Part shown: positions 24,523-33,044 of the stretch, piece after piece
Layout: each line of letters starts with the position of its first letter
How positions within the stretch are numbered: the stretch's first letter is position 1
From: Streptomyces griseochromogenes
GTDB lineage: Bacteria; Actinomycetota; Actinomycetes; Streptomycetales; Streptomycetaceae
DNA: 64,000 nt
NCBI RefSeq assembly: GCF_001542625.1
Contig: NZ_CP016279.1
Span: 496,001 to 560,000, forward strand
Reading direction: 5' to 3'
The notes under the pieces: model-generated
The model's input: only the letters and a program-made list of their open reading frames with translations
Told to the model about the DNA's origin: nothing
Databases searched by the model: none
Made by a program: the position numbers and the translations under genes

Positions 24523-26928
24523 ATGGCGGGGCTTTCTACCCCTCATCAGTTTGGCCACCCCACAACCTTCGCAGCCGCAGTCCTGACCGACGACAACCGG
24601 ATCATCGTGGCGGTGATCGCGGCCGTTGCCCTGGCCGCGCTCGTGGTCGCGGGCGTCCTGGTGCGCCAGGTGCTGGCGGCGGGCGAGGGCACCGACAGCA
24701 TGAAGCGGATCGCCGAGGCGGTCCAGGAAGGTGCCAACGCGTATCTCGGCCGGCAGCTGCGCACACTCGGCGTATTCGCCGTCGCCGTGTTCTTCCTGCT
24801 CCTGCTGCTGCCCGCGGACGACTGGAATCAGCGCGCCGGACGATCGGTGTTCTTCCTGATCGGTGCGGTGTTCTCGGCGGCCACCGGCTATATCGGCATG
24901 TGGCTGGCCGTGCGCAGCAATGTGCGCGTCGCCGCGGCGGCCCGGGAAGCGACCCCGGCCGAAGGCGAACCCCAAAAAGATCTCACCACCGTCTCGCACA
25001 CCGCGATGAAGATCGCATTTCGCACGGGCGGCGTCGTCGGCATGTTCACAGTGGGGCTCGGCCTGCTGGGCGCCTCCTGTGTGGTGCTGGTGTACGCGGC
25101 CGATGCTCCGAAGGTGCTCGAAGGCTTCGGCCTCGGCGCCGCCCTGATCGCCATGTTCATGCGTGTGGGCGGCGGCATCTTCACCAAGGCCGCCGACGTC
25201 GGCGCCGACCTGGTCGGCAAGGTCGAACAGGGCATTCCGGAGGACGATCCGCGCAATGCCGCGACCATCGCCGACAACGTGGGCGACAACGTCGGCGACT
25301 GCGCGGGCATGGCGGCCGACCTGTTCGAGTCGTATGCGGTGACCCTGGTGGCCGCGCTGATCCTCGGCAAGGCCGCGTTCGGCGACTCCGGGCTCGCCTT
25401 CCCGCTGCTCGTGCCCGCGATCGGTGTGCTCACCGCCATGATCGGCATCTTCGCGGTCGCTCCGCGGCGCAGCGACCGCAGCGGAATGTCGGCGATCAAC
25501 CGCGGCTTCTTCATCTCCGCGGTGATCTCCCTCGCGTTGGTCGCGATCGCCGTCTTCGTCTACCTGCCGTCGAAGTACTCCGGCCTCAACGGTGTCTCGG
25601 ACGCGGCGATCAAGGCCAAGGACGGTGACCCGCGGATCCTCGCCGTGGTCGCGGTCGCCATCGGCATCCTGCTCGCCGCCGTGATCCAGCAGCTGACCGG
25701 CTACTTCACCGAGACCAACCGCCGCCCGGTCAGGGACATCGGCAAGACCTCCCTCACGGGCCCGGCCACCGTCATCCTGTCCGGCATCTCGCTGGGCCTG
25801 GAATCGGCCGTTTACACCGCCCTGCTCATCGGCCTCGCCGTGTACGGCGCGTTCCTGCTCGGCGGTACGTCGATCATGCTGGCGCTGTTCGCGGTCGCCC
25901 TGGCCGGCACCGGTCTGCTCACCACGGTCGGTGTGATCGTCGCCATGGACACCTTCGGGCCGGTCTCCGACAACGCGCAGGGCATCGCCGAGATGTCCGG
26001 CGACGTCGAGGGCGCGGGCGCGCAGGTGCTCACCAACCTGGACGCGGTCGGCAACACGACCAAGGCCATCACCAAGGGCATCGCGATCGCCACCGCCGTC
26101 CTCGCGGCCTCGGCGCTCTTCGGGTCGTACCGGGACGCGATCACCACCAACGTGCAGGACGTGGGGGCGAAGCTGACCGGCCCCGGCTCACCGCTGAGTC
26201 TGTCGCTGGACATCTCGCAGCCCAACAACCTCGTCGGCCTCATCGCGGGCGCCGCGGTCGTCTTCCTCTTCTCCGGACTCGCCATCAACGCCGTGTCGCG
26301 CTCGGCCGGTTCGGTGGTGTTCGAGGTACGGCGGCAGTTCCGCGAGCACCCCGGGATCATGGACTACACCGAGAAGCCCGAGTACGGGCGCGTCGTGGAC
26401 ATCTGCACCAAGGACGCCCTGCGGGAGCTGGCCACGCCCGGTCTGCTCGCCGTCATGGCGCCGATCTTCATCGGGTTCACGCTCGGGGTCGGCGCGCTCG
26501 GCTCCTACCTCGCGGGCGCCATCGGCACCGGCACGCTGATGGCGGTGTTCCTCGCCAACTCCGGCGGCGCCTGGGACAACGCCAAGAAGCTGGTGGAGGA
26601 CGGCCATCACGGCGGCAAGGGCAGCGAGGCGCACGCCGCCACGGTGATCGGCGACACGGTCGGTGACCCCTTCAAGGACACCGCGGGACCGGCGATCAAC
26701 CCGCTGCTGAAGGTCATGAACCTGGTCTCGTTGCTCATCGCGCCCGCGGTGATCAAGTTTTCCTACGGCAGTGACAAGAGCATCGGCGTACGGGTCGCGA
26801 TCGCGGTCCTCGCGCTCCTGGTGATCGTTGGCGCGGTGTACGTCTCCAAGCGGCGTGGCATCGCGGTCGGCGACGAGGAGGGCGCCGAACGGGTCGCCAA
26901 CTCACCCGACCCGGCGGTGGTTTCGTAG
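24523..26928 (+). CDS. hppA: Membrane proton-pumping pyrophosphatase
   Basis: An 801-residue integral membrane enzyme that couples pyrophosphate hydrolysis to proton export. Many hydrophobic helices are evident. The substrate-binding signature starts at Asp225 (DVGADLVGKVEQGIPEDDPRN) and continues DNVGDNVGDCAGMAADLFE. A second Asp cluster comes late (VIGDTVGDPFKDTAGPAINPL). Lys514 in GNTTKAITKG marks the potassium-independent class, since the potassium-dependent class has Ala there. Start ATG 24523 follows AAGGAGGACGA. It is monocistronic, ending at a 17-bp hairpin. Confidence 0.96.
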   Translation: MAGLSTPHQFGHPTTFAAAVLTDDNRIIVAVIAAVALAALVVAGVLVRQVLAAGEGTDSMKRIAEAVQEGANAYLGRQLRTLGVFAVAVFFLLLLLPADDWNQRAGRSVFFLIGAVFSAATGYIGMWLAVRSNVRVAAAAREATPAEGEPQKDLTTVSHTAMKIAFRTGGVVGMFTVGLGLLGASCVVLVYAADAPKVLEGFGLGAALIAMFMRVGGGIFTKAADVGADLVGKVEQGIPEDDPRNAATIADNVGDNVGDCAGMAADLFESYAVTLVAALILGKAAFGDSGLAFPLLVPAIGVLTAMIGIFAVAPRRSDRSGMSAINRGFFISAVISLALVAIAVFVYLPSKYSGLNGVSDAAIKAKDGDPRILAVVAVAIGILLAAVIQQLTGYFTETNRRPVRDIGKTSLTGPATVILSGISLGLESAVYTALLIGLAVYGAFLLGGTSIMLALFAVALAGTGLLTTVGVIVAMDTFGPVSDNAQGIAEMSGDVEGAGAQVLTNLDAVGNTTKAITKGIAIATAVLAASALFGSYRDAITTNVQDVGAKLTGPGSPLSLSLDISQPNNLVGLIAGAAVVFLFSGLAINAVSRSAGSVVFEVRRQFREHPGIMDYTEKPEYGRVVDICTKDALRELATPGLLAVMAPIFIGFTLGVGALGSYLAGAIGTGTLMAVFLANSGGAWDNAKKLVEDGHHGGKGSEAHAATVIGDTVGDPFKDTAGPAINPLLKVMNLVSLLIAPAVIKFSYGSDKSIGVRVAIAVLALLVIVGAVYVSKRRGIAVGDEEGAERVANSPDPAVVS

Positions 26929-26955
26929 GCCGTCTCGACGGGGCCTGCTCAACGG

Positions 26956-26993
26956 GCGGGCGGGTGGCACGTACTGACGTGCCGCCCGCCCGC
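26956..26993 (+). terminator. 17-bp hairpin after hppA
   Basis: Arms 26956-26972 and 26977-26993 pair along 17 positions with one wobble, loop ACTG, followed by TTTCC. The strongest intrinsic terminator in the window. Confidence 0.9.
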
Positions 26994-27143
26994 TTTCCAT
27001 ATGTGGTCTCGCCCACGTCGTGAGCCTTCTCTCCCATGGTGCAAAGAGTCACAAAAGCGGACTTATGGAGTGCCCTCCATGTGGAGGACGTCGGTGTGCC
27101 GTGTAGATTCCGGGGGCCGAGAGCCATGGAAGGGACCGATCCG

Positions 27144-27743
27144 GTGAACAAGAAGCTCGCGGCCGCACTGTCCAGCGGTGCGGTACTGGTAGTGGCGCTG
27201 TCGGGATGCAGCAGCAAAAAGGACAGCGGCCCCGATCCCAAGCTGGTGGCCTGGGCCAAGACGGTGTGTGACGCGGTGCCCGCCCAGGACTCGAAGATCA
27301 GGGCGGCGAACGCGTCGATCGCCAAGATCGCCACAGACAGCAATCTGCCGCCCAAGACGGCCAAGGAAACGTACGCGCAGGCCTTCCAGGACATGGCCGG
27401 CGGCTACAAGGCGATCGCCTCCGCCATCAGCAGTGCGGGGGCGCCTCCCGGGGTGTCCGACGGCTCCAAGCGGCAGCAGGACGCCGCCAAGAACCTCAAC
27501 GGCCTCTCCGCCTCGTACGCCGCCCTGAAGAAGAAGGTCGACGCGCTCGACACCAAGGACCAGGGCAAGTTCGCCAAGGGCCTGCACGACGTCGCCGACC
27601 AGACGAAGGAGATCGGCCAGCAGAGCAACAGCGGCACCGAGGCGCTGAAGCGGCTGGAGCAGGGCGACGTCAAGGCGGCGATCGCCAAGCAGCCCAGTTG
27701 CCAGGTCGCCGCGTCGGCGTCGGCCTCGTCGACGGCCGGCTGA
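27144..27743 (+). CDS. Small secreted lipoprotein of unknown function
   Basis: A 199-residue exported protein. The N-terminus NKKLAAALSSGAVLVVALSGCSS is a lipoprotein signal with lipobox LSGC (Cys ~22). The mature part is mostly helical, with heptad-like stretches (LNGLSASYAALKKKVDALD, ADQTKEIGQQSNSGTEALKRL) and two Cys (VCDAV near the start, PSCQV near the end) that could form a disulfide. No enzyme motif was seen. GTG 27144 was chosen because it gives a compact signal peptide behind AAGGGA; upstream ATG 27126 and 27036 are in frame. It stands alone between two terminated units. Confidence 0.8.
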   Translation: MNKKLAAALSSGAVLVVALSGCSSKKDSGPDPKLVAWAKTVCDAVPAQDSKIRAANASIAKIATDSNLPPKTAKETYAQAFQDMAGGYKAIASAISSAGAPPGVSDGSKRQQDAAKNLNGLSASYAALKKKVDALDTKDQGKFAKGLHDVADQTKEIGQQSNSGTEALKRLEQGDVKAAIAKQPSCQVAASASASSTAG

Positions 27744-27796
27744 CATCGGCGGGCGGCCCGCGCTGAGGCAGCCTTCGGCGGCCGCCGCGGGCCACA

Positions 27797-29326
27797 ATGG
27801 GGGGTGTGACTGACACCGGCCTCGCCCCCCTGCCCGCCACCGACCGGCCCGACGTCGCCGCGCGCCTGCGCGACGCCCTGCTCGCGGCCTCCTTCACCGC
27901 CGACGGACTGCTCGATCTGCTCGGCGCCCCCGCCTACGCGGCGCTGGCCCGCAGTGAGACCGTGCCCGCGCTCAGGGCGACCCGCGGCGACACGCCGTTG
28001 GAGGCGCTCGTGCGGCTGTTCCTGCTCCAGCAGCCGGTGCCCCACGCGCGTGTGGCGTCCGTTCTGCCCGTGGAGGAGGCCCTGGAGTGCGGGTGGCTCG
28101 CGCGTGTGGGCGGCGACGAGGTGGCCGCGACCGTGGACGTACGGCCCTACGGCGGTCCGGGCGGCGAGGACTGGTTCATCGTGTCCGACCTCGGGTGCGC
28201 GGTCGGCGGCGCGGGCGGTATCGGGCAGCGGGACGAGAGCGTCGTCCTGGGTGTCGGCGGCGCCTCCACGACCCTCGCCGGCATCACCGTGCGGACGCCC
28301 GTCGCCTCCGCGCTCGACCTCGGTACCGGCTCCGGCATCCAGGCACTGCACGCCTCGCAGCACGCCACGCGCGTGACGGCCACCGACCTCAATCCGCGCG
28401 CGCTGCACATCACCGCGCTCACGCTGGCACTCTCCGGCGCGCCGGCCGCCGATCTGCGCGAGGGCTCGCTGTTCGAGCCGGTCCGGGACGACGAGACGTT
28501 CGACCTGATCGTGTCCAACCCGCCCTTCGTGATCTCGCCGGGCGCCCGGCTCACGTATCGCGACGGCGGAATGGGCGGGGACGATCTGTGCCGCTCACTC
28601 GTTCAGAGGGCGGGGGAACGGCTGAACGAGGGCGGGTTCGCGCAGTTCCTCGCCAACTGGCAGCACGTCGCGGGGGAGGACTGGCAGGACAGGCTCAGGT
28701 CATGGGTGCCGCGCGGGTGCGATGCCTGGATCGTGCAGCGCGAGGTGCAGGACATCACGCAGTACGCCGAGTTGTGGCTCAGGGACGCGGGCGACCACCG
28801 CCAGGACCCCGTGGAGTACCAGGCGCGGTACGACGCCTGGCTCGACGAGTTCGAGGCGCGCAAGGTCAAGGCCGTCGGCTTCGGGTGGATCACCCTGCGC
28901 AGGACAGGGGCCGCCGAGCCGTCCGTCACCGTGGAGGAGTGGCCGCATCCGGTCGAACAGCCGCTCGGGGAGGTGATCCTGGCGCACTTCGACCGCCTCG
29001 ACTATCTCCGGGAGCACGACGACGCGGCCCTGCTCGAAGGCCATTTCAGGCTGGTCGCCGAGGTGGTCCAGGAGCAGGTTGGGCTGCCCGGCGCCGAGGA
29101 CCCGGAGCACGTGGTGCTGCGCCAGCACCGCGGGATGCGCCGCGCCACCAAGGTGGACACGGTCGGCGCGGGCTTCGCGGGCGTGTGCGACGGCACGCTG
29201 AGCGCCGGCCGGATCCTGGACGCCATCGCCCAACTCGTCGGCGAGGATCCGGTGTTGCTGCGCGACCGCACTCCCGCGCAGATCCGGCTGCTGGTGGAGC
29301 AGGGCTTCCTGGAGCCGGTGGTGTGA
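27797..29326 (+). CDS. Class I SAM-dependent methyltransferase
   Basis: A 509-residue protein. The SAM-binding motif I is VASALDLGTGSGIQALHASQHA (~residues 174-195), followed by the acidic ribose contact VTATDLNPRALHI, then the catalytic (N/D)PPY-type motif LIVSNPPFVISP. NPPF is typical of N-methyltransferases acting on amide or exocyclic amino nitrogens, such as HemK- and RsmC-type enzymes. The N-terminal ~150 residues are a separate domain (FTADGLLDLLGAPAYAALARSE) and the C-terminal ~150 residues a third. The target is unknown. GTG 27806 is an alternative start; neither start has a strong ribosome site. Confidence 0.85.
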   Translation: MGGVTDTGLAPLPATDRPDVAARLRDALLAASFTADGLLDLLGAPAYAALARSETVPALRATRGDTPLEALVRLFLLQQPVPHARVASVLPVEEALECGWLARVGGDEVAATVDVRPYGGPGGEDWFIVSDLGCAVGGAGGIGQRDESVVLGVGGASTTLAGITVRTPVASALDLGTGSGIQALHASQHATRVTATDLNPRALHITALTLALSGAPAADLREGSLFEPVRDDETFDLIVSNPPFVISPGARLTYRDGGMGGDDLCRSLVQRAGERLNEGGFAQFLANWQHVAGEDWQDRLRSWVPRGCDAWIVQREVQDITQYAELWLRDAGDHRQDPVEYQARYDAWLDEFEARKVKAVGFGWITLRRTGAAEPSVTVEEWPHPVEQPLGEVILAHFDRLDYLREHDDAALLEGHFRLVAEVVQEQVGLPGAEDPEHVVLRQHRGMRRATKVDTVGAGFAGVCDGTLSAGRILDAIAQLVGEDPVLLRDRTPAQIRLLVEQGFLEPVV

Positions 29327-29348
29327 GACGAACCGGTGGTGTGAGACG
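29314..29348 (+). repeat. 16-bp tandem duplication over the methyltransferase stop
   Basis: CCGGTGGTGTGAGACG at 29314-29329 recurs exactly at 29333-29348, separated by three bases. The first copy contains the TGA stop. Probably a replication-slippage duplication without effect on the protein. Confidence 0.8.
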
Positions 29349-29349
29349 C

Positions 29350-29378
29350 GGTACGGCGGCCGGGCGGGCCGTCGTACC
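29350..29378 (+). terminator. 12-bp hairpin after methyltransferase gene
   Basis: GGTACGGCGGCC (29350-29361) pairs with GGCCGTCGTACC (29367-29378) with one wobble. It follows the stop by 24 bp. The rest of 29379-29627 holds no visible gene. Confidence 0.75.
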
Positions 29379-29627
29379 CCGGCTACCCGGGCCGTAGTAC
29401 GGGCGTCCGGATCGCCTTCGTACGCCCGAGGCGTGAGCGGGGACGCGCCGATGTCGGGAAAACGGCCGGAAAAATGCGGTGGGCGGGCTCCGGGGAATCT
29501 CGTTCGAGTGTTCGTTCGGTATCGCGTCGACCTTCCGTTCACCCTGATGTCGCCCCTCCGTCTCCCGCGCGTGCCACCCTCCCCGCGCTGGGTACGGGCG
29601 GACGGCACGAAAGGGGCGGGCGGGGTC

Positions 29628-29825
29628 ATGGAGAGCGGGCCGGCGATCTTCGCGGGATTGGTGTTCGCCCTGTTCGGCGGCGCCCTGCTGGTGTGGACCG
29701 GGACCCGGGTGCGGCGTGGTGAACCAGTCGCCCAGGGTGTGAGCCAGGTCGCATCGGCCACCCTGGCCGGCGCCGTCGCGGTCGTCTCGCTGGGCCTCGG
29801 CGCCTACTGCCTCACCCGCCTCTGA
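29628..29825 (+). CDS. Small membrane protein of unknown function
   Basis: A 65-residue protein with two membrane segments: AIFAGLVFALFGGALLVWTG and ATLAGAVAVVSLGLGAYCLTRL, joined by a charged loop (TRVRRGEPVAQGVSQ). ATG 29628 was chosen because upstream in-frame sequence (from 29433) is Arg/Pro-rich with no codon bias. A GGGGCGGGCGGGG stretch may act as ribosome site. It lies upstream of topA in the same direction. No function is recognised. Confidence 0.65.
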   Translation: MESGPAIFAGLVFALFGGALLVWTGTRVRRGEPVAQGVSQVASATLAGAVAVVSLGLGAYCLTRL

Positions 29826-30083
29826 CGTCGGGGGCCGTACTGTCGTACGGGTAACTGGAGCATTACCCTCCGGACAGGGGCCGAGGGATCACCGGGGACT
29901 CCGGGCGGCAGGAATGGCGGGAGTCGGGTTACCGTTCGAGTGGCCGTTGTGGGCTTTTCCCGTTTGACACGGGGGCGGGATGTACCGTCACACTCCGCAG
30001 CGTCACACGAGCCAGAAGCACGCCGCGACCCCGGGACGAAGGCCCTGGGGAGGCCCCAGCGTCGACCGGAGAGAAGAGCGAAG

Positions 30084-32915
30084 TTGTCCCCGACCAGCGA
30101 GACCGCACAGGGCGGCCGCCGACTCGTCATCGTCGAGTCGCCTGCCAAGGCGAAGACGATCAAGGGCTACCTGGGCCCCGGCTACGTAGTCGAAGCGAGC
30201 GTCGGGCACATCCGCGACCTTCCCAACGGCGCCGCCGAGGTGCCGGAGAAGTACACCGGCGAGGTCCGCCGCCTCGGTGTGGACGTCGAACACGACTTCC
30301 AGCCGATCTATGTGGTCAACGCCGACAAGAAGGCGCAGGTCAAGAAGCTCAAGGACCTGCTGAAGGACTCCGACGAGCTCTTCCTCGCCACCGATGAGGA
30401 CCGGGAGGGCGAGGCGATCGCCTGGCACCTCCAGGAGGTCCTCAAGCCGAAGATCCCGGTCAAGCGGATGGTCTTCCACGAGATCACCAAGGAGGCGATC
30501 CGCGAGGCCGTCGCCAACCCGCGCCAGCTCAACCAGAAGCTGGTCGACGCCCAAGAGACCCGCCGCATCCTCGACCGCCTCTACGGCTACGAGGTCTCGC
30601 CGGTCCTGTGGAAGAAGGTCATGCCGCGCCTGTCGGCAGGGCGTGTCCAGTCGGTGGCCACCCGTCTCGTCGTCGAGCGGGAACGCGAGCGCATCGCCTT
30701 CCGCTCCGCCGAGTACTGGGACCTGACGGGAACCTTCGCGACCGGCCGCGCCGGTGACCCGAGCGACCCGTCGTCCCTGGTCGCCCGTCTCCAGACCGTC
30801 GACGGCCGGCGCGTCGCCCAGGGCCGCGACTTCGACTCCGTGGGACAGCTCAAGACCGCGAACACCCTGCACCTCGACGAGGCGAACGCCCGCGCCCTCG
30901 CCGCCGCCCTGGAGAACACCCGCTTCTCCGTGCGGTCCGTCGAGTCCAAGCCGTACCGCCGCTCGCCGTACGCGCCGTTCCGTACGACGACGCTGCAGCA
31001 GGAAGCCAGCCGCAAGCTCGGCTTCGGCGCGAAGGCCACGATGCAGGTCGCGCAGAAGCTGTACGAGAACGGCTACATCACGTACATGCGTACGGACTCC
31101 ACGACGCTGAGCGACACCGCCATCGCGGCCGCCCGCGCCCAGGTCACGCAGCTGTACGGCGCCGACTACCTGCCCCCGCAGCCACGCACCTACGCCGCCA
31201 AGGTGAAGAACGCCCAGGAGGCGCACGAGGCGATCCGTCCCTCGGGTGATCGTTTCCGCACCCCGGCGGAGACCGGCCTGACCGGCGACCAGTTCAAGCT
31301 CTACGAGCTGATCTGGAAGCGGACCGTGGCCTCCCAGATGAAGGACGCGACCGGCAACAGCGTGACCGTGAAGATCGGTGGCACGGCCGCCGACGGCCGC
31401 GACGTCGAGTTCAGCGCCTCCGGCAAGACGATCACCTTCCACGGTTTCCTGAAGGCCTATGTCGAGGGTGCCGACGACCCGAACGCCGAGCTGGACGACC
31501 GCGAGCGCCGGCTGCCGCAGGTGGGTGAGGGCGACCCGCTGTCCGCCGAGGAGATCACGGTCGACGGCCACGCCACCAAGCCGCCGGCCCGCTACACCGA
31601 GGCCTCCCTGGTCAAGGAGCTGGAAGAGCGCGAGATCGGCCGCCCGTCGACGTACGCGTCGATCATCGGCACGATCCTCGACCGCGGCTACGTGTTCAAG
31701 AAGGGCACGGCCCTGGTGCCGTCCTTCCTGTCGTTCGCCGTGGTCAACCTCCTGGAGAAGCACTTCGGGCGGCTCGTCGACTACGACTTCACCGCCAAGA
31801 TGGAGGACGACCTCGACCGCATCGCCCGTGGTGAGGCGCAGGCCGTGCCGTGGCTGAAGCGGTTCTACTTCGGCGAGGGCACGGTCGCGGGTGCGGCCGA
31901 GGCCGGCAACGGCGACGGCGACCACCTCGGCGGCCTCAAGGAACTGGTCACCGACCTGGGCGCGATCGACGCGCGCGAGGTGTCCTCGTTCCCGGTGGGC
32001 AGCGACATCGTGCTGCGGGTCGGCCGCTACGGCCCCTACATCGAGCGCGGCGAGAAGGACACCGAGCAGCACCAGCGCGCCGACATCCCGGACGACCTGG
32101 CGCCGGACGAGCTGACCGTCGAGCTGGCCGAGGAACTGCTGGCCAAGCCGAGCGGCGACTTCGAGCTGGGCACCGACCCCGAGACCGGGCACGCGATCGT
32201 CGCCAAGGACGGCCGCTACGGCCCGTACGTCACGGAGATCCTCCCCGAGGGCACCCCGAAGACGGGGAAGAACGCGGTCAAGCCGCGCACGGCCTCGCTC
32301 TTCAAGTCGATGTCGCTGGACACGGTGACCCTGGAGGACGCGCTCAAGCTGATGTCGCTGCCGCGCGTCGTCGGCACCGACGCCGACGGCGTGGAGATCA
32401 CCGCGCAGAACGGCCGCTACGGCCCGTACCTGAAGAAGGGCACGGACTCGCGCTCGCTGCAGACCGAGGACCAGCTGTTCACGATCACGCTGGAGGAGGC
32501 GCAGGCGATCTACGCCCAGCCGAAGCAGCGGGGCCGCGCGGCCGCCAAGCCGCCGCTGAAGGAGCTGGGCGCGGACCCGGTCTCCGGCAAGCCGGTCGTG
32601 GTCAAGGACGGCCGCTTCGGTCCGTACGTCACCGACGGCGAGACCAACGCGACCCTGCGCTCCGGCGACAGCGTGGAGACGATCACCCCGGAGCGCGGCT
32701 TCGAGCTGCTCGCCGAGAAGCGGGCGAAGGGTCCCGCCAAGAAGACGGCGGCGAAGAAGGCCCCGGCCAAGAAGGCCGCTCCGGCGAAGAAGACCGCGGC
32801 CAAGAAGACGGCGGCGAAGAAGACGACCGCGGCCGCGAAGAAGACCACGGCGAAGAAGACGACGGCCAAGAAGGCGACGGCTTCGAAGGCGACCGCCTCC
32901 GGCGCGGAGGACTGA
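30084..32915 (+). CDS. topA: DNA topoisomerase I
   Basis: A 943-residue type IA topoisomerase that relaxes negative supercoils. The Toprim domain opens with RRLVIVESPAKAKTIKGYLG and ends with the acidic triad in LATDEDREGEAIAWHL. The catalytic Tyr334 lies in YMRTDSTTL. The C-terminus carries several topo-C repeats, each with a GRYGPY or GRFGPY motif, and a Lys/Ala-rich tail (about 60 residues of AKK-type repeats) typical of Streptomyces TopA and needed for processive DNA binding. TTG 30084 was chosen: it follows GGAGAGAAGAG and puts the Toprim motif near residue 12. An in-frame extension upstream to 29940 has no support. Confidence 0.95.
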   Translation: MSPTSETAQGGRRLVIVESPAKAKTIKGYLGPGYVVEASVGHIRDLPNGAAEVPEKYTGEVRRLGVDVEHDFQPIYVVNADKKAQVKKLKDLLKDSDELFLATDEDREGEAIAWHLQEVLKPKIPVKRMVFHEITKEAIREAVANPRQLNQKLVDAQETRRILDRLYGYEVSPVLWKKVMPRLSAGRVQSVATRLVVERERERIAFRSAEYWDLTGTFATGRAGDPSDPSSLVARLQTVDGRRVAQGRDFDSVGQLKTANTLHLDEANARALAAALENTRFSVRSVESKPYRRSPYAPFRTTTLQQEASRKLGFGAKATMQVAQKLYENGYITYMRTDSTTLSDTAIAAARAQVTQLYGADYLPPQPRTYAAKVKNAQEAHEAIRPSGDRFRTPAETGLTGDQFKLYELIWKRTVASQMKDATGNSVTVKIGGTAADGRDVEFSASGKTITFHGFLKAYVEGADDPNAELDDRERRLPQVGEGDPLSAEEITVDGHATKPPARYTEASLVKELEEREIGRPSTYASIIGTILDRGYVFKKGTALVPSFLSFAVVNLLEKHFGRLVDYDFTAKMEDDLDRIARGEAQAVPWLKRFYFGEGTVAGAAEAGNGDGDHLGGLKELVTDLGAIDAREVSSFPVGSDIVLRVGRYGPYIERGEKDTEQHQRADIPDDLAPDELTVELAEELLAKPSGDFELGTDPETGHAIVAKDGRYGPYVTEILPEGTPKTGKNAVKPRTASLFKSMSLDTVTLEDALKLMSLPRVVGTDADGVEITAQNGRYGPYLKKGTDSRSLQTEDQLFTITLEEAQAIYAQPKQRGRAAAKPPLKELGADPVSGKPVVVKDGRFGPYVTDGETNATLRSGDSVETITPERGFELLAEKRAKGPAKKTAAKKAPAKKAAPAKKTAAKKTAAKKTTAAAKKTTAKKTTAKKATASKATASGAED

Positions 32916-32960
32916 CGCTCCGCCGGGCCACCGGCTTCGCGTAACGAACGTCCCGGCACC

Positions 32961-33014
32961 GCCCCGGCATCACTTTGGTGTCGGGGCGTGCGCATGCCCG
33001 GGCGGCCCGGGCAT
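32961..33014 (+). terminator. Two tandem hairpins after topA
   Basis: The first (32961-32987) has arms GCCCCGGCATCA and TGGTGTCGGGGC. The second (32994-33014) has arms ATGCCCGGG and CCCGGGCAT around CGG. They lie between topA and the tmk fusion gene. Confidence 0.75.
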
Positions 33015-33044
33015 CGTGTCGGTGGCTGCCGATAGGCTGAACGC